Source of the DNA: an uncultured Bacteroidales bacterium
GTDB taxonomy: Bacteria > Bacteroidota > Bacteroidia > Bacteroidales > Barnesiellaceae
Direction: 5' to 3'
Length of the DNA: 64,000 nt
NCBI GenBank assembly: GCA_949298955.1
Contig: CASFYQ010000003.1
Coordinates: 62,001-126,000, forward strand
In this document: positions 35,566 through 43,984 of the stretch, in pieces
How the letters are laid out: each line of letters opens with the position of its first letter
Numbering within the stretch: the first letter of the stretch is position 1
The notes under the pieces: generated by a model
The model's input: only the letters and a program-made list of their open reading frames with translations
The model's database searches: none
What the model was told of the DNA's origin: nothing
Position numbers and translations under genes: made by a program

Positions 35566-36531
35566 TCACTCTGCCCGGGAGGTGGCTCCTTCGGGCAGGC
35601 GAGTAGATAGTGAGGAGGATTTGTGTCGGAGCGAAGAACTGATGGAATTGTAGACGATGCGGGTAATCTGGGCGATGAGGGCGGCGTTGGTGCGGTCGCT
35701 TTCGCGAGAATCTTTCACGAAGACGGCCAGGAAACAGAGGCGCCCGTCGGGCAGGTAAAAGAACCCGGCATCGTTGTCGCCGGTCTTCACCCCATCGATG
35801 CGGTCGGAGCTGCCGGTCTTGTGCCCCAGCGTGAGGTCGGCAGGCAAACCGGCCCTCATCTTGTCGCTTCCCGTTGTGGTGGCGATGAGCGTCGTGCGCA
35901 TGAAGCGTGTGTGCTCTTCGTCGAGCAGTGAGCCGTCGAGAATCTTTTGCAGCAGCCGTACCACCGACGAGGGGTGCGCCCAGTTGCGGTAACAGGCTCG
36001 CAGGTCGGCGTGCATCGAGGCCTCGGTCTCGGTGAGGTCATATCCTGTGATGCCCGCCCGGTCGATGCAGCTCTTTACGGCCTCGATGCCTCCGGTATAG
36101 TCGATGAGTATGTCGCAGGCGTTGTTGTCGCTCAGGGCGAGGGCATAGTGCAGCAGGTCGGCGTAGGAGATGCTGAACGGTCCCGAGGGATAGCGGTCGA
36201 GCAGTGGGCTGTATGTGTTACGGTGCATTTGGAGGGGAGCGATTTGCCGCATGTCGTTCAGCCCGATTCCTTCGGCTTCCATGCGTTGGAGAGCGGCTAC
36301 CGCTACATGCAGTTTAAATACGCTCATGAGCGGGTATCGCACGGTGTCGTTGTGGGTGAACAGACGGCCATCGACCGAGTAGGCTACGCCCACCGTGGCC
36401 GCTTTGTCCCGCAAGATTTGTGCGATGGCACGTTCGATTGCCGCTTGTCTTTCTTGATTGGCAGCCTGGGCTGTGAAAACTCCTGCCGGCAGGAAGAGGA
36501 GCAGGACGAGGAATGCGGAAAAAGTGTACAT
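35566..36531 (-). CDS. Class A beta-lactamase, subclass A2 (CblA/CfxA/CepA-like)
   Basis: Periplasmic serine beta-lactamase; this group mainly hydrolyses cephalosporins and penicillins. 321 residues with signal peptide MYTFSAFLVLLLFLPAGVFTAQA. Active-site motifs: SVFK (S70-K73), SDN (135-137), the omega-loop TETEASMHAD with the general-base Glu near 169-171, and HKTGSS (KTG 239-241). Spacing and the TETEASMHAD loop fit the Bacteroidetes A2 group. The C-terminal tail is Ser-rich. It sits among housekeeping genes with no mobile-element remains, so it looks like a resident chromosomal gene. Activity and spectrum are untested. Confidence 0.92.
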   Translation of the reverse strand: MYTFSAFLVLLLFLPAGVFTAQAANQERQAAIERAIAQILRDKAATVGVAYSVDGRLFTHNDTVRYPLMSVFKLHVAVAALQRMEAEGIGLNDMRQIAPLQMHRNTYSPLLDRYPSGPFSISYADLLHYALALSDNNACDILIDYTGGIEAVKSCIDRAGITGYDLTETEASMHADLRACYRNWAHPSSVVRLLQKILDGSLLDEEHTRFMRTTLIATTTGSDKMRAGLPADLTLGHKTGSSDRIDGVKTGDNDAGFFYLPDGRLCFLAVFVKDSRESDRTNAALIAQITRIVYNSISSSLRHKSSSLSTRLPEGATSRAE

Positions 36532-36694
36532 GACGTAAAATTATAATATAATATATAAAGGTAGGGCAAATACGGTTCTATTCTGTTGTTTTATACTAAT
36601 TTAACAGAAGATTGGGAAGGTTTTGAGGGCAAATTCGGGGGCTGATTTTCGTCGATTTGATAACAAGATATTTTTTTCGTAAAAAATTATTTCG

Positions 36695-36702
36695 TAATAT
36701 TG
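36695..36702 (+). promoter_or_regulatory. Possible -7 box of the PUL operon
   Basis: TAATATTG (one mismatch to TAnnTTTG), with a T-rich stretch at 36671-36679 in the -33 position. A leader of about 175 nt would precede susC. The 36532-36880 gap has no gene. It is very A/T-rich near susC. Confidence 0.35.
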
Positions 36703-36880
36703 CACTCGCTGGTTGACTCTGCTATTCAAAAAAGTGAAAAGAAATGCGCATTTTCACGAAGGGTAAAGAGTGAATTATAGCTAATATTATCTATGATATA
36801 TAAAAGTTTTTATGGAAAACCGAATAATAGAATAAATAAATAATTAAAAACACAATTTTAAGCATTTAAATCTAAAAACC

Positions 36881-39800
36881 ATGAAGGATAATCAGAAAAG
36901 CAAAATTGGGCTTTTGGCTCTTTCTTTGTTTCTGTTTGCACCGGTCTGTGCCAATGCGGCAGATCTGGCAGCAAGTGAGGCAGGAATGGAGACTGCGAAG
37001 GTGACTCAGCAAAACAAGCGCCTTATTAAAGGTGTGGTTTCCGATGAAACAGGAGAACCATTAATAGGCGTGAGCGTATTGGTAAAGGGAACCTCGATAG
37101 GAGCTTCTACCAATATAGACGGTGTTTATTCGGTGGAGGTCCCGAATAACGACGCCGTACTCGAATTTAGTTATGTGGGTTATCAGAAAGCTACTTTGCC
37201 GATAGCCGGAGCTTCTTCTTATAATGTCGTGATGAAGGAAGAAACCCGCGTTTTGCAGGAAGTCGTGGTGACTGCCATGGGTATATCGCGTGAATCGAAA
37301 ACGCTGACTTATGCCACACAGACTATCAAAAGCGAAGAAGTAACCCGTATTAAGGAAAACAACTTTATCAACTCTCTGCAAGGAAAGAGTGCCGGTCTTA
37401 CCATCGTCCCCAACAACACGGGTGCTGGCGGTGGAGCCTCTAAGATTGTGCTTCGTGGTTCTACCTCTATTCTTGGAACCAACCAACCGCTGATTGTTGT
37501 CGACGGTGTACCTATGCAAGACGGTATGGGCACGCAGGCTACCGACAACATGATTCTCGGTGGCGGACGTAGCCGCGATGACCTCTTGTCGACAATCAAC
37601 CCTGAGGATATAGACAACATGACCATCTTGAAAGGCCCGAATGCCGCAGCTCTTTACGGTAGTGCCGCCAACAACGGTGTAATCGTGATTACGACCAAGT
37701 CGGGTGCAGCAGGTGCTGTCAAGGTGAACATCTCGAGTTCGACCTCGATCGAGACGATTGCCATGTATCCACGCACGCAACAGATATTCGGTATCAGCGG
37801 CGGAGACCAGTGGTCGGCCTGGGGCCCGAGAATCGGCTCCCGCTCGGCCGATGAGATTGCATCGGCTCCCTATCTGATGAATTCGGCCCGCAATGCCGTG
37901 AAAGATTTCTTCAATCTGGGTATGACTACCAACAACGGTTTGACCCTTAGCGGCGGTACCGAAAATTTCCGTACCTATTTCTCCTATAACAATACCTACC
38001 AGACGGGTATGATTCCCAACAACAAGTTCAACCGTCACAATGTGATGTTCAAGGAGTCGTTCTCGCTCTTTGACAAACGTATCAACATCAACGCAAGTTT
38101 GAACTGGATACACCAGAAGACCGACAATGCCCCGGTAGTAGGTAAGGCATTGAGTGCACTTTATGCGCTCTATCGTACACCGGGCGACATAGATATGCGC
38201 TATTTCAAGCACAACTACAAACATGCCGGTACTGCTGCCGATATTATCGTGAGCGACCCCGAGAAAGGTAACCCCAAACTGATGGGCCAGCCGGTACAAA
38301 CGTGGTATTGGTATGACCAATATCTGAACAATCCCTATTGGGTGGCCAACATGTACAGCGATATTTTGAAGCGTGACCGCTTGCTGGCCAATGTAACTTT
38401 GGACGCCAAGATTTGGCAGAACATCAAGTACCAGACCCGTTTCAGCATCGACTATGTAGCGTCGAACAACCTTAACGAAGAGTATGCCGGCATGAACCGT
38501 GTAGGTTTTGACTATGTGGGTGGTAAATATTTCTCGAGCAATTCGCGTTCAAGCGATATTTACAACGACCACATGCTTACCTGGAACGATCGTTTCGCCG
38601 AAAAAATCGACGTAAATGCGGCGGTAGGTACCAGTTTTACCCGTCACTACGACCGTAATTCGAGCATAACCACGGCTATCGATACCTGCGGTATCCCCAA
38701 TGCCTTCGTTCCTCAAAACAGCAAGCATAGCCGTCCCAACAACCCCAATGGTAGCGCCACGTCGGCTACCGACAGTTGGAACAACTACGACTGGAGCACG
38801 GCGGTTTTTGCTACGGCATCGATTGGCCTGTTCGACAAAGTTTATCTCGACGGTAGCTACCGTTTGGAGTGGGCCCAATCGTTCCAGCAGTTTACCCAGG
38901 GCAGCGGCTATAAATCGTTCGACTACTACTCGGCCGGTGTCAACGTGCTTATCGACAAGTTCTTACCCCGTCGGGACTGGCTCAATCAGTTGAAATGGCG
39001 TGGTAGCTGGTCGGTTGTGGGTAACCCCATTCCCAACACCCTGTTCGCACGTCAGTCCTACAACTTTACCGATGGAACGGTGAGCACACGTTCGCCGCTG
39101 TTCGACGACCCGCAACCCGAGACGACGACCTCGTTTGAGACAGGTTTCGATGTGTGGATGTTTGAAAACAAGTTTAATTTCGACCTTACCTATTACAACT
39201 CTACTCTGCGCAACCAGTTCCTCTATGTAACCACCGCCAACGGCGAGTCCAAGCCTGTCAATACGGGTGTGATTCGTAACTATGGTTTGGAATTTCAGGC
39301 CGCATACCGCTGGAACATCAACAAAGACTGGCGTTGGCAGACCGGATTCAATATTGCTTGGAACGACAACCGTATCTTGGAAACCTACAAGACCGAGACC
39401 GGAGCTCCCTATGAGGTGCAGATGGGTCCCAATGCTTTCAAAATCAAATATGTAGAGGGCGGCCGTTATGGCGATATTTATGTGAACTCGTTTGCCCGTG
39501 ACGAAAACGGATACATCAAGATCAATGACGCCGGCAACTACGAGAATGCCGTACCTGTGATGGCTTCGGGTAAATACGAGACCAAGGTGGGCAATATGAC
39601 TTCGCCTGTAACTTTGGGTTGGAACAACACGTTTACTTGGAAGAATTTCAACCTCTATTTCCTGATTGACGGACGTATCGGTGGTAAGGTGATGTCGCTC
39701 ACCGAGGCCGATCTCGACTTGTATGGCCTTTCGGAACGCTCGGCACAAGATCGTCTTAATGGCGAACGAGTAATCCAAAACGGTAAAGAATATGTGCTCA

Positions 39801-40126
39801 AAGCATTGCCCGATGGATCGGGTAACAAAGTTTCGGTCGAGAACTACTATACAACCATCGGTGCACTCCCCATGGAAGACCATGTTTACGACGCAACCAG
39901 CTTGCGCGTGCGTGATATCTCATTGAGCTACGACATGCCCAATCTCTTTGGCAAAAGCCAGGGCATGACCGTGCAGTTCTCGGTAAAGAATGCCTTCTTT
40001 ATCTATAAAAACTCTCCTGTAGACCCCGACATTTCGGTATCGGCCGCCAACGGTTATTCGGGTATCGATTGCTATTCGTTGCCTACATCGCGTAGTTTCG
40101 CTCTGTCATTGAAATTCAACTTGTAA
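36881..40126 (+). CDS. susC: SusC/RagA-type TonB-dependent outer-membrane transporter
   Basis: Imports oligosaccharides across the outer membrane, capped by its SusD partner and powered by TonB-ExbBD. 1081 residues. Signal peptide (cleavage near ANAAD), a carboxypeptidase-D-like beta-sandwich (about 47-130; KGVVSDETGEPLIGVSVLVKG), the plug domain from VVVTAMGISRESKTL (about 135) with the LYGSAANNGVIVITTKSG region, and a 22-strand barrel ending FALSLKFNL. There is no STN domain, so it is not of the anti-sigma-signalling type. It is the first gene of a four-gene polysaccharide utilization locus. The gene symbol denotes the family. Confidence 0.95.
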   Translation: MKDNQKSKIGLLALSLFLFAPVCANAADLAASEAGMETAKVTQQNKRLIKGVVSDETGEPLIGVSVLVKGTSIGASTNIDGVYSVEVPNNDAVLEFSYVGYQKATLPIAGASSYNVVMKEETRVLQEVVVTAMGISRESKTLTYATQTIKSEEVTRIKENNFINSLQGKSAGLTIVPNNTGAGGGASKIVLRGSTSILGTNQPLIVVDGVPMQDGMGTQATDNMILGGGRSRDDLLSTINPEDIDNMTILKGPNAAALYGSAANNGVIVITTKSGAAGAVKVNISSSTSIETIAMYPRTQQIFGISGGDQWSAWGPRIGSRSADEIASAPYLMNSARNAVKDFFNLGMTTNNGLTLSGGTENFRTYFSYNNTYQTGMIPNNKFNRHNVMFKESFSLFDKRININASLNWIHQKTDNAPVVGKALSALYALYRTPGDIDMRYFKHNYKHAGTAADIIVSDPEKGNPKLMGQPVQTWYWYDQYLNNPYWVANMYSDILKRDRLLANVTLDAKIWQNIKYQTRFSIDYVASNNLNEEYAGMNRVGFDYVGGKYFSSNSRSSDIYNDHMLTWNDRFAEKIDVNAAVGTSFTRHYDRNSSITTAIDTCGIPNAFVPQNSKHSRPNNPNGSATSATDSWNNYDWSTAVFATASIGLFDKVYLDGSYRLEWAQSFQQFTQGSGYKSFDYYSAGVNVLIDKFLPRRDWLNQLKWRGSWSVVGNPIPNTLFARQSYNFTDGTVSTRSPLFDDPQPETTTSFETGFDVWMFENKFNFDLTYYNSTLRNQFLYVTTANGESKPVNTGVIRNYGLEFQAAYRWNINKDWRWQTGFNIAWNDNRILETYKTETGAPYEVQMGPNAFKIKYVEGGRYGDIYVNSFARDENGYIKINDAGNYENAVPVMASGKYETKVGNMTSPVTLGWNNTFTWKNFNLYFLIDGRIGGKVMSLTEADLDLYGLSERSAQDRLNGERVIQNGKEYVLKALPDGSGNKVSVENYYTTIGALPMEDHVYDATSLRVRDISLSYDMPNLFGKSQGMTVQFSVKNAFFIYKNSPVDPDISVSAANGYSGIDCYSLPTSRSFALSLKFNL

Positions 40127-40156
40127 TAAAGAACGGTTTTATAAAAAGTTATAAAG

Positions 40157-41914
40157 ATGAGAAAAACAATATATTCAATCGGATTACTTATTGCCGAATC
40201 CATATTATCGATTGGTCTCTTCACCGCTTGCGGCGATCGCTTTCAAGAGGAATATCCTTGGATGATCGGGCGGCAGGAAGATATGGACAACACCAACGAA
40301 GAGGGTGCAGGCGCTACCGACATCACGGTTCTTGAAAAAGAGCTTCGCGGTGCGATTCCCTATATGATTAGTTATACAAAGGGAGGTGGCTGGCAGCCTC
40401 ATGCCTATCAGTATCAGCGTTCCAACAATATCGACAATTATGCCGGATATTGGACAACTACCAAGAGCACCTTTGCTTTTGGTGGCCCGCTGCCCACGCT
40501 TTATACTTTCCCAAACGATTACCTGGGCGGCCCTATGGACAACTCGATTTTCACCCAGTCCTACAATGCTATTCACCATGCCACCGAGCTGGGCAAACCC
40601 GAATGGCGTGCCGTGGCCTTGATTATCCAAGCCTACCAAGGACACGAGATTGTCGATTTCTACGGAGCAGCACCCTTCTCCGATTGGCGTAATTTGCAGC
40701 GTAACCCGCCGTTGACTTATGAGAAAGGTGAGGATATTTACAACATCATCTTCAACGACCTCGACGAGGCTATCCGTATTTTGAAAGAACGCCAACCGTC
40801 GCGGGAAGAAATTGCCAAAATCGAGGATTTGACCATTATGACGCTTTCCAATGGCGAATGGCGCATGTGGGTGAAATTTGCCAACTGCATCAAGATGCGT
40901 ATGGCTATGAATATGGTTAAGTATGATGTAGGCACGGCCCAAATGAAATTTGAACAGGCTGTGACCGACGATGTAGGTGTACTCACCGAGGCTGATGTGA
41001 GAGATATTGCTTATTATCAAGAGCAAAATGCCTGTGCCTTGTGGGTTCTCGGTAACTCATGGCACGATATCCGTTTGGGAGCTTCGCTCGAGAATATCCT
41101 CAAACGTTATAATCACCCGCTGCTCACCCGTTGGTTCGATACCAATGCTTATCCCATCAAAGAGAAATCGTCGGGTGTACAGGCTCCTATTGACGTCTAT
41201 GGCGTACGAGCCGGTATCAGCATGCGTAACAGCAACACCACCGGTAAGGATAAGGGAGGGTACGGCCCGTTCTCGACTCTTTCCGGCGAGTGCAAATATA
41301 TGCACCAGCCCTTCTTCAAACGCACCGAGAGCCTCTTCCTGATGGCCGAGGGAGCTTTGAGAGGTTGGAATACGTTGGGCCGCACGGAAAAAGACTTGTA
41401 TGAAGCCGGTATTCGTCTTTGCTTCCAGGAGAACGGGATTACCGACGAATCGGTAATCAATGAATATCTGGCCCAGACCGAGGCAAAAGACATCGATTAT
41501 GTTGACCCGTATAACAACGAGAATAATATTGCCGGTCGTGTGAAAGTGGGTGTAAAATGGGACGAAAGCGATACGAAAGAAGTGAAACTCGAAAAGATTA
41601 TCACCCAGAAATATATTGCCAATTTCCCCATGAGTGCCGAGGCCTGGACTACTTTCCGTCGCACAGGGTATCCTCGCATCTTCCCGGTTAAGGTAAACTC
41701 CGATAATTCGCAAGGTATCGATACCGAGTTGCAAATACGCCGTATCCCCATTGAAGAGACCGCGAACAATACGCTGGAAATCGCTTCGCTCGTGCAAGCT
41801 CTCGGACAGCCCAACATAGGAGCTTCACGCGTGTTCTGGGATAAACCTACCGAGTCGAGAGGTGAGCAAAGCCCCGACAATGAATATCCATTGGTAATTC
41901 CTGTAAACTTTTAA
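40157..41914 (+). CDS. susD: SusD/RagB-family nutrient-binding lipoprotein
   Basis: Surface lipoprotein that caps the SusC channel and binds the glycan. 585 residues. Lipobox LFTAC (Cys 25). The helical TPR-like scaffold is visible in WRAVALIIQAYQGHEIVDFYGAAPFSDW (about 154-181) and in the C-terminal RTESLFLMAEGAL region. Starts 30 nt after susC. The sequence is closer to the large SusD_2-like variants than to starch SusD, so the ligand cannot be read from it. The GH85 gene in the operon suggests N-glycans. Confidence 0.93.
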   Translation: MRKTIYSIGLLIAESILSIGLFTACGDRFQEEYPWMIGRQEDMDNTNEEGAGATDITVLEKELRGAIPYMISYTKGGGWQPHAYQYQRSNNIDNYAGYWTTTKSTFAFGGPLPTLYTFPNDYLGGPMDNSIFTQSYNAIHHATELGKPEWRAVALIIQAYQGHEIVDFYGAAPFSDWRNLQRNPPLTYEKGEDIYNIIFNDLDEAIRILKERQPSREEIAKIEDLTIMTLSNGEWRMWVKFANCIKMRMAMNMVKYDVGTAQMKFEQAVTDDVGVLTEADVRDIAYYQEQNACALWVLGNSWHDIRLGASLENILKRYNHPLLTRWFDTNAYPIKEKSSGVQAPIDVYGVRAGISMRNSNTTGKDKGGYGPFSTLSGECKYMHQPFFKRTESLFLMAEGALRGWNTLGRTEKDLYEAGIRLCFQENGITDESVINEYLAQTEAKDIDYVDPYNNENNIAGRVKVGVKWDESDTKEVKLEKIITQKYIANFPMSAEAWTTFRRTGYPRIFPVKVNSDNSQGIDTELQIRRIPIEETANNTLEIASLVQALGQPNIGASRVFWDKPTESRGEQSPDNEYPLVIPVNF

Positions 41915-41933
41915 TCCATAAAAAACAAAGGAC

Positions 41934-43865
41934 ATGAAACGATATAGCATTATAGTATTATTGGCAACTTTCCTCGGGGTGACGCTTTTCTCTGCGTGCG
42001 AGGAAGAGGCTACGCTCGATGGGGCCTCCGAGATATATATTACCATCGACCCCACGAATATCTCTTTAAAGATAGGCGATACGGTGAGAATTTCGGCTAC
42101 GGTTACCAATCTGAGCGGGAAAGTAATCCGAACCCCGATTGCTTGGTCGGTCGAAGATAAATCGGTAGCCCGGCTCCTTGGCGATACCGCCATCATTGCC
42201 GTGAATGGCGGCCAGGAAAAAGAGACCAAACTCAAAGCCATGCTCGAGAATGGGAAATATGCCTTGACCACAGTCTCGGTATCGCGCAATCTGCCCGAGG
42301 GTGTTACTTGTGTGGAGAACGACAGCACATTTATTGAAATGACATCGAAACGGAGCTATAACATGGCTCACGACTCTATCTTGTTTGCCGTTTCGCCCAA
42401 AACTCTTCTTTATGACTACAAACCGGTAGCTACGCTTGAAGGTGTTACTGCCTTTGACCCTATGGTAACAGTCGATACCGTGAAGGGCCTCGTAGCGGTT
42501 CATTATGCGGCACCCCGTTCTTCGGGTGAGGGCAAGATTTCTCTTTCTGTGGGCGATGCCTCCATGGCTAAGTCGGCTTCTTGCGATATTGTGATTGCTC
42601 CCGAGCTGATGGCTACTTTCTATGGTGAGAAATATGCCAATATGCCCTATTTGGGAACTCGGCCTTCCAAAGAGGTATTGTCGATGTATTTTGCCTATAC
42701 CTATGAAGCCGAGATGGACATAAACTCCGAGGATACACTGCGTATCGCCATGAACATACAGTCGGGTGCCCGCGAGGACATCGAGAACGGTTACAACGCC
42801 TATCGTTGGGAAGTCGTATCGGGCGGTTCGGTTGTTATCTCGGGAAAATCCAATGAATATGTACAAAACGAAGGCTTCGATGCGGTACTCACGGTACGCT
42901 CGGGCGTGGAGGAAGGTTTGACCGAAATTCACTGTATCACCCCCGACACCGTGTTTGTCGCCACCTTCAATGTGCAGGATTTCACCAACCGTTATCCGGT
43001 AGACGAGATTACGGTCGATCACGATCCTATAATCTTGCCGGTGGGTGGTACGGTACTGCTCACGACGGGTGTAATCCCGGCTTCGTCTTATGCTTATCAT
43101 AAACCGGTAGTCAAGGCCGTTGATCCTACCAAAGTATCGGTGGGAGAGTATGATGGCAACGTAATTCCTATCAGAGCACTCGAATTGGGTGAGACCGAGT
43201 TGGTTCTCACCTCCAACGGCAAGGAAAAACGCGTGAAAGTAACCGTTACAGAGGGTATCCAGTCGGTTCTGTGGGTATCGGGCAATGCCCGTACACTCTT
43301 CGAAGGCCAGTCGGTTCAATGGGGTATCGATGCCAAGACCCTTTCGGGCGACGAGAATCCCTATGATGTAACGTGGATTTCGACTAATCCCGATGTGCTC
43401 ACGGCCGAACAGAGTGGCGATGACAACAAGCACGGTACGATTACCGGTATTTCGGCCGGTACGTCCGATGTGACTGCCGAGGTAGCCGGAGTATCTTCCG
43501 AGGTCGCTACGGTTAAGGTAATTGCCCTGCCTGTCGGTTTGAACCTGACAGCTTCCAATACCGAAAAAGCAAACTCGGCTGTATATGAAGACGGCAATGA
43601 TTTGGTCGTGATTATAACATCGACAGCCGAATACAATCAAATCATGCTTACTCTCCCCGACGCATATAAAGGCGATTATGACGGAGTTTATTCGATTCCC
43701 AGCGGTACGGTTGTCAATGTCGACGGTGCTACGGCCGAGGTCGTTTCGGGTAGTCTTACCGTTACCACAACCGGTGGCGAGACTGTCGTATCATACGATA
43801 TATCGGGTCGTGTAGGAAGCCGTACCTTCTCGATTAAGGCTACCGATGTTCCGGTATCTCTCTAA
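41934..43865 (+). CDS. PUL surface lipoprotein with bacterial Ig-like domains (SGBP-type)
   Basis: 643 residues. Lipobox LFSAC (Cys 22). Several tandem Ig-like (Big_2/BACON-type) modules: YITIDPTNISLKIGDTVRIS (about 35-54), VDEITVDHDPIILPVGGTVLL, and SGDENPYDVTWISTNPDVLT with GTITGISAGTSDVTAEVAG. The C-terminal beta domain (about 540-643) could hold a glycan-binding site. The position after susD, 19 nt away, is where surface glycan-binding proteins usually lie. No enzymatic motif. Ligand inferred only from the downstream GH85. Confidence 0.85.
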   Translation: MKRYSIIVLLATFLGVTLFSACEEEATLDGASEIYITIDPTNISLKIGDTVRISATVTNLSGKVIRTPIAWSVEDKSVARLLGDTAIIAVNGGQEKETKLKAMLENGKYALTTVSVSRNLPEGVTCVENDSTFIEMTSKRSYNMAHDSILFAVSPKTLLYDYKPVATLEGVTAFDPMVTVDTVKGLVAVHYAAPRSSGEGKISLSVGDASMAKSASCDIVIAPELMATFYGEKYANMPYLGTRPSKEVLSMYFAYTYEAEMDINSEDTLRIAMNIQSGAREDIENGYNAYRWEVVSGGSVVISGKSNEYVQNEGFDAVLTVRSGVEEGLTEIHCITPDTVFVATFNVQDFTNRYPVDEITVDHDPIILPVGGTVLLTTGVIPASSYAYHKPVVKAVDPTKVSVGEYDGNVIPIRALELGETELVLTSNGKEKRVKVTVTEGIQSVLWVSGNARTLFEGQSVQWGIDAKTLSGDENPYDVTWISTNPDVLTAEQSGDDNKHGTITGISAGTSDVTAEVAGVSSEVATVKVIALPVGLNLTASNTEKANSAVYEDGNDLVVIITSTAEYNQIMLTLPDAYKGDYDGVYSIPSGTVVNVDGATAEVVSGSLTVTTTGGETVVSYDISGRVGSRTFSIKATDVPVSL

Positions 43866-43874
43866 GTAATAATC

Positions 43875-43919
43875 ATTCTAAGGCAAGAAACGCAGATGGA
43901 GCGCTTCTTGCCTTAGAAT
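43875..43919 (+). other. Long intercistronic hairpin between the SGBP and GH85 genes
   Basis: ATTCTAAGGCAAGAA (43875-43889) pairs perfectly with TTCTTGCCTTAGAAT (43905-43919). A further CGC/GCG lies inside, leaving a 7-nt loop. No T-run follows. It may act as an mRNA-end protector or attenuator separating the binding genes from the enzyme. Confidence 0.75.
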
Positions 43920-43933
43920 CTGAAATAAATCCA

Positions 43934-43964
43934 ATTGCAACCGTGATTGAATCTTATACTTTTA
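43934..43964 (+). promoter_or_regulatory. Possible internal promoter of the GH85 gene
   Basis: ATTG (43934-43937) and TACTTTTA (43957-43964) are 19 nt apart, 20 nt before the ATG at 43985. A GTG at 43943 opens the same frame but lies inside this promoter and adds no signal-peptide sense. Confidence 0.45.
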
Positions 43965-43984
43965 TTAACCCAAAAACAATTTCC

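Noticed and set aside
36881..40126. SusC as a TonB receptor that signals to one of the ECF sigma factors
   Set aside because: It lacks the N-terminal STN domain, and the ECF loci are about 12 kb away with their own partner proteins.
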